The notes under the pieces: model-generated | What the model saw: only the letters and a program-made list of their open reading frames with translations | Told to the model about the DNA's origin: nothing | The model's database searches: none | Assembly (NCBI GenBank): GCA_051656605.1 | Contig: JBOGCF010000043.1 | Span: forward strand, 1-64,000 | Reading direction: 5' to 3' | Length of the DNA stretch: 64,000 nt | From: UBA12018 sp051656605 | GTDB lineage: Bacteria > Bacteroidota > Bacteroidia > Bacteroidales > CAMTPD01 | Position numbers and translations under genes: made by a program | Shown: piece by piece, positions 39,941 through 48,879 of the stretch | How positions within the stretch are numbered: the first letter of the stretch is position 1 | How the letters are laid out: every line of letters begins with the position of its first letter

Positions 39941-40263
39941 ATATTAAAAGTTTTTCATGGTGGAGTCAACGGTTGTTGGAAGACTCCTAATTAGCTGTTA
40001 GGTTTAGTAGCCATTTATGATATTAAAAAGCCAATGAATCAATATTTATGGCAATAGTTGGGGTAAAGATACAATTGTTATATTGTATACGAAGTTTTAT
40101 TGTGATTAAAATTGATGTTTTTTGTATAAAGTTGTTTCGTAATGCGTGGCAAAGTTTGAAAAACAAACTGCCGGCACAATCTCTAAATCAATAGAGATTG
40201 TGCCGGCAGGGTGGGGGATGAGTGATGATAAATGATAAATAGAGAGGTCTGTTTGATTAATGA
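39941..40263. other. Intergenic region with fimbrial operon terminator
   Basis: No gene is seen. It holds a strong hairpin (40168-40209, described separately) and an AT-rich stretch upstream of paralogue B that presumably carries its promoter, although I see no exact TAnnTTTG box on the minus strand. Confidence 0.55.
40168..40209 (-). terminator. Terminator of the fimbrial operon
   Basis: A perfect 17-bp stem (40168-40184 with 40193-40209, beginning CTGCCGGCAC) and an 8-base loop lie 55 bases beyond the stop at 40264. On the minus strand it is followed by TTTGTTTTTC. Confidence 0.85.
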
Positions 40264-42156
40264 TTAATACAGATTAGGGTTGGTGTTTGTGTTTAGATAA
40301 TCGCGAGAGCCAACCGGGAAGCTTGCTATATTGTTTGCATAAAAGACATTTGCAATTCCGCTTGCCCATATTCCATAGGTCATGCTGCTGTTGTGACTAT
40401 ATCCGATGCAGTGCCCCAGTTCATGAAATATAACAGTTCCGGCATACGTGTTAACGTAATGGTTCACAAATACGTGCTGTGCCACTCCCCATGTTCTTCC
40501 TCCGCCTAGTCCGTCTACGCCATTACCCGTATATACCAAGCCAATATTAAAACCACTGTGTTTGGTAATTGCCGGTATAATCGTGCTAACGTCTATTATA
40601 TCACCTGGTCCTCCATTGCCATAGAGTTGTCCTTGGTACGACATTAACGTCTCCTCAAAATCAGGCAGTGTAAACATATAAGCGGCATTCAGCCATATTG
40701 CGATCGACTCTCTGATATGTACAGGGCGTATTCCCATCCAGTTGCCCACAGGAGCCCCATTCCAAGCATCCGGATCTCCGCCAAAGCTGTTGAATCGGAT
40801 ATACCATTTAGCATGAATCTGCTTTATTTTTTCCATGAACGGATCGTTGCATTCAAGCTCCAAACCCGAAGTAACCAGTGCCCGCACCTCTGCCGGTGTC
40901 AACTGTATTCTAGAGTTAGACTCCATGGTAAATTCCTGTACAGGCATTTGATTCGAAAACGAAAAGCGTGCATCGCAGAAAGCCGGAATGCTGTCATAAT
41001 AGGCTAGCAAAACACGCTCTCCATAGATTTTGTCAGACGACCACACCGAGACATTCTGAATAGGAACCGGAGAATAAAAACGGCTCATCAATTCATTATT
41101 CTCAGTGATCGACAACTGAAGCGGTTGGTTGATATAAAACGAACGCTCTGCTTCGTTGTAGAAAATAGATTTGGGTTCGTCGTCTTGTAAAATAAGTCCG
41201 GGATTCTCCTCGTCATAAAACGCTCTGCTGATATATAACATTCCGTTTTTCGAGTCGGGATGATTCGAAAGATCCAGATTTACCGCTACACGCATACCGG
41301 TATTGAGTGCCAGTTGTGTCGTTTCGGTCATGGTGTACGCGTCGTTTCGATGATTTACCGTTTCGATGGTAAAGTCCATTGTTACAGGGTCGCTACCTGT
41401 TTGAGGCATAAAGAAGCAATTCGTGTGTGGGCCGATCGACTGCTCTCCTTTATAGGTTGCCTCTCCCTGCAACGTACCATCTACCGTAAACTCCGAATAG
41501 AACTTATATTTTTTATCGATCGAGAGGCGGATATCGCGCATCGAATTTTGCAGATAAGGAGAGGGCACTACTTTTTGCACATCCACAAAACTCAGCACAG
41601 GAGCCAGCTCTACCTCAAAAGTCTCTTCGGTCTCCTTGCTCACACGAAAAGCATAAGATGTGTGGTACAATGCACCGTCAAATAATAAAGGGATCTCATC
41701 ATTTTCAAAGAAAAACCACTTGTCTTCTATAGAGGCGATTGCCGTGTTTATTCTAAGTCCCGACTGATGCAGCTGCTCATTATAGGCCAATACATACATC
41801 TGATAGTCGCCCATAGGTAGAGGTTCCATCACAATCTTGCCCGACTCTTTATGATAGTCTGATTGAATTTCGTGAATAAAAGTCCCGTCTTTTTTAGTGA
41901 GCAAATAAACGACGGAGAGGTTGTCCATGCCACCTTTTTGCGTCTCCTCAGGAGTCTGCTCCACAGAAGACAGTCGCAAAGACGACAGTTGTAAAGAAGA
42001 AGGCTGTAAAGGTGAAAGTTGTAAATTGAAGGATAGCGCACAACGCTGACTGAGCACATCCTCAATCTCTGACGCACATCCGGTACACACTAGAAAAAGT
42101 ACAAAGAGCAATAAATAGCGTTGCACAGATTGATAGTTCGATTTATTATACATCAT
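40264..42156 (-). CDS. Fimbrillin-like lipoprotein with C-terminal metzincin protease domain
   Basis: This 630-residue protein has a signal peptide and lipobox LVCTGC (Cys about 27), followed by a low-complexity Ser/Leu/Gln/Pro segment (about 45-65) and a beta-sandwich region (about 75-330) resembling FimB/Mfa2-type fimbrial anchor domains. The C-terminal domain (about 440-630) contains HELGHCIGYSH, an exact HExxHxxGxxH zinc site of the metzincin metalloproteases, followed closely by a candidate Met-turn NSSMTYG. It would therefore be a lipid-anchored, probably surface-exposed zinc protease tied to fimbriae. Nine bases separate it from the upstream gene, so the two are co-transcribed. Fimbrial assignment of the N-terminal part is inference; the zinc motif is plain. 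Confidence 0.78.
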   Translation of the reverse strand: MMYNKSNYQSVQRYLLLFVLFLVCTGCASEIEDVLSQRCALSFNLQLSPLQPSSLQLSSLRLSSVEQTPEETQKGGMDNLSVVYLLTKKDGTFIHEIQSDYHKESGKIVMEPLPMGDYQMYVLAYNEQLHQSGLRINTAIASIEDKWFFFENDEIPLLFDGALYHTSYAFRVSKETEETFEVELAPVLSFVDVQKVVPSPYLQNSMRDIRLSIDKKYKFYSEFTVDGTLQGEATYKGEQSIGPHTNCFFMPQTGSDPVTMDFTIETVNHRNDAYTMTETTQLALNTGMRVAVNLDLSNHPDSKNGMLYISRAFYDEENPGLILQDDEPKSIFYNEAERSFYINQPLQLSITENNELMSRFYSPVPIQNVSVWSSDKIYGERVLLAYYDSIPAFCDARFSFSNQMPVQEFTMESNSRIQLTPAEVRALVTSGLELECNDPFMEKIKQIHAKWYIRFNSFGGDPDAWNGAPVGNWMGIRPVHIRESIAIWLNAAYMFTLPDFEETLMSYQGQLYGNGGPGDIIDVSTIIPAITKHSGFNIGLVYTGNGVDGLGGGRTWGVAQHVFVNHYVNTYAGTVIFHELGHCIGYSHNSSMTYGIWASGIANVFYANNIASFPVGSRDYLNTNTNPNLY

Positions 42157-42165
42157 TGCGCGTAA

Positions 42166-44397
42166 TTAATGGATCAAATAATTTACAGGAGATTTCACAC
42201 AACGAATTGTGCGCGTATGCACTCCCGGTCCGCTCAGGTTGCCATAAGTACTTCTGTTGTTGTTGAAATCGATCACAAAATGAGTAGGTCCCGTCGTTAC
42301 CACAGGAATAATGATTTGTCCCAGTGTGATTGTTTTATCAGCCGACTGATTTCCCAAACCTGTAAACACCATCGTTTCGCCCCGATAATTTCGAATATCC
42401 GTTATGCAGAGAAACGAAACCTCCGGTACCACAACTCCATCAATGGTAAGATTATTGCGCGTAAATCGGTGTATATCGTAGCGGTTGTTTCCCGCACTCG
42501 AGTTGTAAGGATTTGTAGATCCCGATGCCGGAAAATTCAGTTGTCCCCCCGTATACCAGATGTGATTCCATGCATCTCTGTCGGGCATTTCAAAACCACT
42601 GGGGCAGTGCGCATCAGCCGCGCCATTGCTCACTTGTCCGTCCGGTATATCCGAATAGCCCTCGTAAAGAAGCACGGGAGTCGTTTCACCATCCGGAATA
42701 CAGCTTTTCAGATACAGTCCGTTCGTGCTTTTTCCTTTATACGTAGCTCCGGCATAATATATAAAATCTTCGTCCGAACATGTTTTCAGAAATTCGTAAA
42801 ACGTATTGCGGTCCATATCACGATCAAAGCCAATCTGATCGGTATAACTTTTCGAATTCCCACGCATGTTGTATTTGCTCCAGTATTTTCCACCCTGTGT
42901 AATTACAGGCAAAGCATATCGTTTTCGAGTAAAGGTGAATACCTCTTCCACACCATCGGTATAGGTAACGGTCACGATACTCTGCTGATTCTGTCCTGTT
43001 GCATCCCTATCGTTCGGTTTAAAACCACCCTCGAGTGTGTTCACTCCATTTTCGCTCACGACTCTCAGCCAGTCAAACTGCTCATCTCCCGAAAGCGTTT
43101 CAATACGAGCTATGTCTGATGTTTGATAACCATTCCACGCTTCAACCTCGCCAATGTAACCATCTTTATAATCGTTCCACGAAGCAGAAGCTTTCGATAG
43201 GATAGCACTCAGGTTTTTAAACCAGGTGCGATATCCCTGCTTTACAATCACAATTTGTTTGTCGTAATATTGAGATTCCGATTTTGATTTAATCATCATC
43301 GGGATCATGGTCTTTATTTGATTGATCTTGCTACTTTCTACCGTAAGCGTAAATTGATTCCCGATATAGCTGTTTTTCGAGTTGGGCACTACGGCTACTC
43401 CGATTTGCGAACTTTCCACTTTCGCTTCCGTTTCTACCGGGGCATTTAGTCCTAAAACAAAAACACCGGAATAATCCGGTGCTATAAATAGAGTATCCAA
43501 CGTTTGAGAGGCAACCACCCCTTCAGGTAATTGCGAAGTTGAAAGATCTATTTTCGGGACAAATCCGCCCGGCTGCGTGTCAACACTTCCGCCGTCGCCC
43601 CAGTCTAAGATCGAAAGCGAGGTGTAAATAACCGCACCGTTGCTCTTTATCTTAATTTCGTATTTCTTGTTTCGCTCAATTACGGATGGCAATGTAGCTT
43701 TCAGTTTGTTTTTGATTCCGTTGATGCGAACGTAAAACGTAACCTCAGGAGCCGTGTCTGAGCTTTCAAAAATATAGGCAAAGCCTTCAATACCATTGTT
43801 GAGATTGGTAAAAGCATCCGCTCCGAGCTTTTGTTTCTTCAACTCTCCGCCTGTGAGAGGAGTCGTATTCCCCGGAAAAACATAACTTCTGTCGATCAGG
43901 TTTGCAATTTCGCACGAGTCGATCACAACCTCAAGCTGCGTATCTTTGATTACATCCACACGCGCTACAGAACGGGTGAGCTCGATATCCATCAGATTGT
44001 CATTCAAGTCACCGGCTTCTTGCTCTGCCGTGTAGTGTATTCCCGGAAACGAGGTCGCGAAATCGACCGGTTGTGTAGTCAGCCCTTTGCATTGGGTCAA
44101 AGTCGGATTGGAGGCCGTGAAATCCAAACCGTGATTTCCTGCGATAAACACGATTTTATCAACAACCTTTCCACCTGTTCCGATCGTATATACCCCTTCG
44201 GCCGAATTTAAATTAGTCTCTTTGTATTGAAGAGCATCTTGATTGTACAAAAGAGCATTGACGTGGTTTAATACACCTGTAGCAGAAGTCTCATAGCGAA
44301 ACTTCACTGCAAATTGATTTTCCCCAAGGATTTCTAAATCCTGATTCTGGCACGATAAGCAGAGCGTAGTAAAAAGCAAAAAGATAAATTTTTTCAT
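42166..44397 (-). CDS. Fimbrillin-family lipoprotein with FISUMP-like C-terminus
   Basis: This 743-residue lipoprotein has a signal peptide and lipobox CLSC (Cys about 16). The N-terminal two thirds contain fimbrillin-like beta-sandwich features: LTRSVARVDVI (the typical conserved TRxVARV segment), YVFPGNTTPL, and a following KKYEIKIKSNG and LSILDWGDGG. The C-terminal region includes CPSGFEMPDRDAWNHIW, the pattern seen in FISUMP-type domains at the tips of Bacteroidetes fimbriae. It is probably a fimbrial tip or shaft protein exported as a lipoprotein and proteolytically matured. It heads the two-gene operon, and a consensus promoter lies just upstream. Confidence 0.8.
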   Translation of the reverse strand: MKKFIFLLFTTLCLSCQNQDLEILGENQFAVKFRYETSATGVLNHVNALLYNQDALQYKETNLNSAEGVYTIGTGGKVVDKIVFIAGNHGLDFTASNPTLTQCKGLTTQPVDFATSFPGIHYTAEQEAGDLNDNLMDIELTRSVARVDVIKDTQLEVVIDSCEIANLIDRSYVFPGNTTPLTGGELKKQKLGADAFTNLNNGIEGFAYIFESSDTAPEVTFYVRINGIKNKLKATLPSVIERNKKYEIKIKSNGAVIYTSLSILDWGDGGSVDTQPGGFVPKIDLSTSQLPEGVVASQTLDTLFIAPDYSGVFVLGLNAPVETEAKVESSQIGVAVVPNSKNSYIGNQFTLTVESSKINQIKTMIPMMIKSKSESQYYDKQIVIVKQGYRTWFKNLSAILSKASASWNDYKDGYIGEVEAWNGYQTSDIARIETLSGDEQFDWLRVVSENGVNTLEGGFKPNDRDATGQNQQSIVTVTYTDGVEEVFTFTRKRYALPVITQGGKYWSKYNMRGNSKSYTDQIGFDRDMDRNTFYEFLKTCSDEDFIYYAGATYKGKSTNGLYLKSCIPDGETTPVLLYEGYSDIPDGQVSNGAADAHCPSGFEMPDRDAWNHIWYTGGQLNFPASGSTNPYNSSAGNNRYDIHRFTRNNLTIDGVVVPEVSFLCITDIRNYRGETMVFTGLGNQSADKTITLGQIIIPVVTTGPTHFVIDFNNNRSTYGNLSGPGVHTRTIRCVKSPVNYLIH

Positions 44398-44429
44398 TGT
44401 AAAGCTGGTTAATTAAAGGTTTCTATCTT

Positions 44430-44462
44430 CAAATTTAGAAGCAGAGTATATGACATCACAAA
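44430..44462 (-). promoter_or_regulatory. Promoter of the fimbrial operon
   Basis: On the minus strand, TTTG (complement of 44459-44462) is followed after 21 bases by TAAATTTG (complement of 44430-44437), an exact -33/-7 match. The inferred start is about 27 bases before the ATG at 44397. Confidence 0.75.
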
Positions 44463-44630
44463 TTGAAGTTTTTTATTTGATCGCAAAAATATATTAAAAA
44501 AGTTGTATTAAAAAGCGTACACAGGTGCTTTTGTGCTTTATGGTTGTGTTATTTTATTAAAATATAGCTATATTATATGTTACAGTGAGTAATAAGTAAT
44601 ATTACTCCATCCATTTAATTTATCTAAATC

Positions 44631-45092
44631 ATGAAGGCTATTGGCTTAAAGAGTGTGGCGTCGTTGATGACGTCGTTGTGTAAACGCAGTGATTTGCGTG
44701 CAAAGTTGCTAACAAAAGGTTCTCGAACTGTGTTGAAGGAAGCTGTTTACAAAAAGTCAAAACCATTGTCGAAGGAGGCAATTCTGGGTTTGATCGAGAT
44801 TTGCAAACTTGCTTCTGAAGAGGTTGACTTGTATAATTTGCATGCGTTGCCGGAGGAGCAAGTCGATAAGGCTGTCCTGAAGGGTACGGATCGTGAGGTT
44901 GTCGAGTTTCCTGAGATGTTGAATGGCTACGGGCTGAGTAGTCTTATAAAGGAGGCCATTGAGAAGAAGTATGTAGTGAATGATAAGAAGCTATGGAGTA
45001 ACTTTTTGTATCAATGGTCGAGCAAAAGTAAAAAAAAATCAAATGGGCTTCGTGGGTTAAGTATCTCAAACCCAAGGAATAGATGTTTTTAG
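44631..45092 (+). CDS. Unknown protein near DUF3987/VirE gene
   Basis: This 153-residue, basic, helical protein has no signal peptide or recognised domain. It contains LKSVASLMTSLCKRSDLRAK at the start, RTVLKEAVYKKSKPLSKE in the middle and a Lys/Ser-rich tail. A run of nine As (around 45029-45037) precedes the last 20 residues and is a candidate frameshift site; the alternative frame soon meets a stop, so the tail may be spurious. It stands before a structured intergenic element and the DUF3987 gene and may belong to the same accessory cassette. Function is unknown. Confidence 0.6.
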   Translation: MKAIGLKSVASLMTSLCKRSDLRAKLLTKGSRTVLKEAVYKKSKPLSKEAILGLIEICKLASEEVDLYNLHALPEEQVDKAVLKGTDREVVEFPEMLNGYGLSSLIKEAIEKKYVVNDKKLWSNFLYQWSSKSKKKSNGLRGLSISNPRNRCF

Positions 45093-45128
45093 TTTAAATT
45101 TTATTATTTTGTCTATTTTCTGATTTTT

Positions 45129-45216
45129 ACAAAGAGCCTTTTTACTTCCTCTTAGGAGGAAAAATGGTTGATATATCTAGCTTTTGAAGTGTGGTCTATC
45201 TTCCGGGGCTCTTTGT
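45129..45216 (+). promoter_or_regulatory. Structured intergenic RNA element
   Basis: ACAAAGAGCC (45129-45138) pairs perfectly with GGCTCTTTGT (45207-45216), enclosing 68 bases that include an internal hairpin TTCCTC-TTAG-GAGGAA near 45146-45161. A T-rich tail (TTTTGTTCTTTTTTT) follows. It may be the terminator of the gene at 44631 or a leader/attenuator for the DUF3987 gene starting at 45370. Confidence 0.5.
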
Positions 45217-45369
45217 TTTGTTCTTTTTTTGTGATGGTGGTGTGATGTTTAATAGTCAGTACTATAGTTGTTTATGTGTTTTTGAGGAGTGGTAAAATTC
45301 AGAAAACTATTCGGATTAAATGATTTTACTTTGTTGTGTTACAAAAACGTAATAACATATAATAATATC

Positions 45370-47787
45370 ATGAGAAACACATTGTTTTCATTATTCCGAT
45401 CAGTGCTCAATGTACACGGTGAGAAAATCAGACTAGAAGAGTTTGTTATGTTGCTAAAAAGTCCTGCACACGCAAAGGCGATCAATCACATGCAGGCAGA
45501 GTTGCAAAAGGGAAACAAGGCCGAGTTTGACCGATTGAAAAAGATGCTACCCGGAGTTACCCCCGGTGGCGTGTTTGAGGGAGGCCGTCAGAAGAAGCAC
45601 CTCAAGCAGTTGAGCAGTTTGAAAGTATTCGATTTTGATCACATCAGCAGCGACAAGTTTGATGCTGTTTTTGAAAAAGCCAAGCAAGTGCCGGGAGTAG
45701 TCTTGGTAGCTGTCAGTCCGAGCGGTGAAGGGATCAAGATCTTTATGCGGGTAAATGCAACCCTTGAGATGCACGACGAGATGTTTGGCTACTTGGCTAC
45801 AGAGTTGGAAAAGACACTCGGTATCGAGGTAGATAAAAGCGGAAAAGACATCAACCGCCTTTGCTATCTACCTTCGCCCGATGGCTTGTATTATAATCCG
45901 GATGCAGTAGTAATAGCGAAGAAGCCATGCAACCCGGAGGTAAAAGTAGCAGAAGGAGCAAAAAATACAGAAGCTGCCAATGCGACTGAAGTTGTAAAAA
46001 CGGCCGTAAGTACGACCACAGGCATCCCTTCGCATTTGTTCAAGAATGAGACCGATGCCTATGCCGAAATTGTCAATAGTCATGTCAGGAAGCAATGGGT
46101 CAATTGTGAGGCACTCAGTATACACATGGAGGCAAAAAGCTGCTTCAAGGATGGAGCTCGTAATGAGTTTATATTTAAGTATGCCTGTAAAGCCTGTCAG
46201 TGTGGTATTCCACGTCCCATTTCCCAAGCCTGGGCCGAAAGTCGCTATACAACCGCAGACTTCAAGGTGGGAGAAATCATCGCCGCCTTTGGTAGTGGCT
46301 ACACCGGCAATGAAACACTCTATGGAAAAGATGCCGATAAGCTGCAAGCTCTGGTGGAGAAAAACGTACCGGCTTTGGCAGAAGATGACGAAATAACGGG
46401 TGAAGAGTTGTACGAAAAAACCAGCCTGATTCCGGATTCGGTATACAGTAGTCTGCCGCAGGTAATATCAGATGCACTTGCCGGTGGTCGCAACAGCAGA
46501 GAGAAAGACCTCATGTTGTTATCTGCACTCACCGCCCTAAGCGGTTGCCTGCCCAATGTTTCGGGGATCTATGAGAACAAAAGACATTCACCTCACATCT
46601 ATTATTTTGTAGTGGCCAAGCCCGGAAGCGGAAAAGGAAAGGCAACACTTCCTTTTCGGTTGGTCGATTCATGGACGCAGTTTTTGTTTACCGAATCGAA
46701 GCGGGAGGTAGATACGTATACAGATGAGCTGCGCAAATACAACGATTATCTCGATGAAGTCAAAGAACTGAAAAGGCAAAGAGCAAGGGGTAAGAAAGTA
46801 ACTTTTCCACCATTTCAGGAACCACCGGCAAAAGTATTTCCGATCGTTCTACATGAGTCGGCCAATATCAGTCAGATCAAACTTGCTGCCCGACTGGAGC
46901 ACAACAAAGAGTACGGATTGATTGTTTTGGAATCAGAGGCCGACAACATTACTAAAACACAAAAGAACGATTGGGCTCAGCTCAACGAAATCTTCCGTAA
47001 AGCTTATCACCACGAAGATGTGGGTGTTTCGCGCAAAGAAGAAGATAATAGCTATCATATCAAAGTACCTAAATTATCGATCTTTCTCTCGGGCACGCCC
47101 AATCAGTTTGTATCGTTTCTCGACAGTCCCGAAAACGGACTCTTCAGCCGCTTTGGTCTTTATGTTTATGGTGGGGCGATGGAGTGGAACAGTCCGGCTC
47201 CTCACAATAATCTCCAAAATCCAGAGCAACACTACATGGGGCTTTCTCAGCAAGTAATGGAGTATGCTTTGTTTCTGCGTGCCAATCCGTCGAAGTTTAA
47301 TTTAACCTATCCGCAGTGGGATCGATTTAATGCCGTGTTTAGCGCGCAATTTAAACGCACGCAAGAGACCGGTTATCGCTTCGAAGAAGGAGTTGTGGCA
47401 CGTCATGGTGTGATGGTGTTTCGGGTAGCAATGATTCTTTCAGCTATTCGAAAAGCCGAAAGAGGGCAAACGAGTGAATATCTCATGTGTACCGATGAAG
47501 ACTTTGAAACAGCCATGTCGATTGTTACTACTTGTTTTGAACATAGCAGATTGATGCTGTCAGGATACAAAGTTACCGATAAACATACAGAGGATTTGAA
47601 GCGAGCTTTGTATGACGATGAATTACTGGATCGGATGGCTCCCGAGTTTGTAACACAAGATTTCTACAGATTGGGAAATAGCTATAAACTAACAGATTCT
47701 AAGTTGAAGCGTTATTTGAAAGGACTCATCAAACGCAATAAAATTGTGAGGATAAAAAAAGGGACGTATGCTAAGTTGCAGAACTAG
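45370..47787 (+). CDS. DUF3987 protein with BT4734/VirE-like N-terminal domain
   Basis: This 805-residue protein starts at ATG 45370 (MRNTLFSLFRSVL) because the family domain begins there; the 27 residues upstream lack support. The N-terminal domain (about 1-220) is the BT4734-like/VirE N-terminal type, with KVFDFDHISSDKF and VAVSPSGEGIKIFMRV and DINRLCYLPS, which resembles primase-polymerase folds. The DUF3987 region (about 330-760) has a P-loop-like VAKPGSGKGKA and helicase/ATPase-like motifs. Such proteins occur in accessory cassettes with DUF4248, HU-like proteins and amidases, all present here. A role in DNA replication or transfer of a mobile element is inferred. Confidence 0.85.
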   Translation: MRNTLFSLFRSVLNVHGEKIRLEEFVMLLKSPAHAKAINHMQAELQKGNKAEFDRLKKMLPGVTPGGVFEGGRQKKHLKQLSSLKVFDFDHISSDKFDAVFEKAKQVPGVVLVAVSPSGEGIKIFMRVNATLEMHDEMFGYLATELEKTLGIEVDKSGKDINRLCYLPSPDGLYYNPDAVVIAKKPCNPEVKVAEGAKNTEAANATEVVKTAVSTTTGIPSHLFKNETDAYAEIVNSHVRKQWVNCEALSIHMEAKSCFKDGARNEFIFKYACKACQCGIPRPISQAWAESRYTTADFKVGEIIAAFGSGYTGNETLYGKDADKLQALVEKNVPALAEDDEITGEELYEKTSLIPDSVYSSLPQVISDALAGGRNSREKDLMLLSALTALSGCLPNVSGIYENKRHSPHIYYFVVAKPGSGKGKATLPFRLVDSWTQFLFTESKREVDTYTDELRKYNDYLDEVKELKRQRARGKKVTFPPFQEPPAKVFPIVLHESANISQIKLAARLEHNKEYGLIVLESEADNITKTQKNDWAQLNEIFRKAYHHEDVGVSRKEEDNSYHIKVPKLSIFLSGTPNQFVSFLDSPENGLFSRFGLYVYGGAMEWNSPAPHNNLQNPEQHYMGLSQQVMEYALFLRANPSKFNLTYPQWDRFNAVFSAQFKRTQETGYRFEEGVVARHGVMVFRVAMILSAIRKAERGQTSEYLMCTDEDFETAMSIVTTCFEHSRLMLSGYKVTDKHTEDLKRALYDDELLDRMAPEFVTQDFYRLGNSYKLTDSKLKRYLKGLIKRNKIVRIKKGTYAKLQN

Positions 47788-47855
47788 ATGATACTGAACT
47801 AGATCATACAGAAGTAGATCATACAGATATAGTAGAAGCCGAACTAGATAGAAGC
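47781..47855 (+). repeat. Short imperfect tandem repeats at the DUF3987 stop
   Basis: Five 14-16-base units built on GAACTAGAT and AGATCATACAG follow one another from 47781, starting at the stop codon and running to the terminator. Confidence 0.6.
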
Positions 47856-47891
47856 CGGGCAGTCACCTTGTAGTTGATTGTCCGGCTTTTT
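47852..47891 (+). terminator. Terminator after DUF3987 gene
   Basis: A 10-bp stem AAGCCGGGCA (47852-47861) pairs with TGTCCGGCTT (47879-47888; one G-T pair) around a 17-base loop and runs into a T stretch. Confidence 0.8.
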
Positions 47892-48070
47892 GTATGTGCA
47901 TTCAAGTATATTAGCCTGTTTGAGTTTCTGTTTTTACACATTCTTATTTTAGTTAATATCCTTGAGTTGTCTGTTTTGTGATAAGAAAAACTGCTTTGTT
48001 GGTGTAATGTGTTGATATAGTTATTGTTACGGTTGTTTTGAGGGGCGCGGATAACTTTTGGGAGAGGAGT

Positions 48071-48259
48071 ACGGGTCACGATGGGGTCACAACGGGTCAC
48101 TTTTGCCGGGGTAAGAAAAAAAATCACTAAATGCAATTTAGAACTTACTTATATTATATTATCTATTTTCTTATGTAGCGTCTATTTTAATGTGTACATT
48201 TTTTTCGCACCTAGGAAAATGACCCGTATTTGACCCGTAGTCCGTTTTTTTTGACCCGT
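48071..48259. repeat. Six phased ACGGGTCA boxes in inverted triplets
   Basis: Three copies on the plus strand: ACGGGTCA (48071-48078), TGGGGTCA (48082-48089) and ACGGGTCA (48092-48099), spaced 11 and 10 bases. Three inverted copies TGACCCGT follow at 48220-48227, 48231-48238 and 48252-48259, spaced 11 and 21. All spacings are near multiples of the helical turn. About 120 bases of AT-rich DNA separate the groups. No coding frame explains them; they look like protein-binding iterons. Confidence 0.75.
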
Positions 48260-48379
48260 ACTCACCGATTCGCCACTTTTTGAAGTCTAATTTGCATTTT
48301 TTAGAGTCGGATTATTTCTGCTCCCAAGTGTAATCTAAAAGCGTTAATATATCACACTACAGCCAGTTTGAAGATGCCG

Positions 48380-48610
48380 TCACGGAGCACCGAGGTGATT
48401 TACGAAGCATTCTACCACTTTGGGAGGGAGTATCTTCATGTAGGGGCGCCATCCTGCGGCAAGGAGCGCGTCTCGGAGTCCGGGCGTGCTGTGTATCCAG
48501 CGTCCCAGTGCTTTGGTAGCCATCAAAGGCGTACTGCCGATAAAATAAAGTTGAGCCAGCTCGGTAAATGCATACGCCCTGATGCGAAAAGGAAGTTCGT
48601 CGTTATTCAT
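48380..48610 (-). CDS. DUF4248 domain protein
   Basis: This 76-residue protein matches the DUF4248 family, with FRIRAYAFTELAQLYFIGS, ALGRWIHSTPGLRDALLAAG and LPPKVVECFVNHLGAP. It is probably a small DNA-binding or adaptor protein; no role is known. It is often found divergent to DUF3987/VirE genes; here it converges on that gene, with the ACGGGTCA boxes between. It is intact and of normal length. Its start lies 269 bases from the divergent hcp2, a region containing 22-base tandem repeats. Confidence 0.85.
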   Translation of the reverse strand: MNNDELPFRIRAYAFTELAQLYFIGSTPLMATKALGRWIHSTPGLRDALLAAGWRPYMKILPPKVVECFVNHLGAP

Positions 48611-48691
48611 GTGATTAGATTTTTAATTCTCTTCAATGTACGAAATAATGCTTTAATAATCAATAGTATGCGCTGTTTTGTTGTGGAAAAA

Positions 48692-48779
48692 CTATGCATG
48701 GTTTTTCTAAAAACCTAGAGAGGTTTCTCCAAAAAGTAAGAGAGCTTTTTGCAAGAACCTTGCATGCTTTTTGCAGAGC
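48692..48779 (+). repeat. Four imperfect 22-base tandem repeats
   Basis: About four units of 20-23 bases, each centred on GGTTTTTCTAAAAAC or GCTTTTTGCA variants, run from CTATGCATGG to CTTTTTGCAGAG, 100 bases upstream of hcp2. Confidence 0.6.
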
Positions 48780-48879
48780 AGATTGATATAACGGCGGAGA
48801 TGCCAACAATGCGGATAAGCACTTGTTATATAAATAGATGCATTGTCATATTCTGAGTATAAATTAAAAATCGATCAGT

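Noticed and set aside
48611..48879. HcpR-type palindrome upstream of hcp2
   Set aside because: No GTAAC-N4-GTTAC or close variant is visible in this region, so shared control with hcp1 is not supported.
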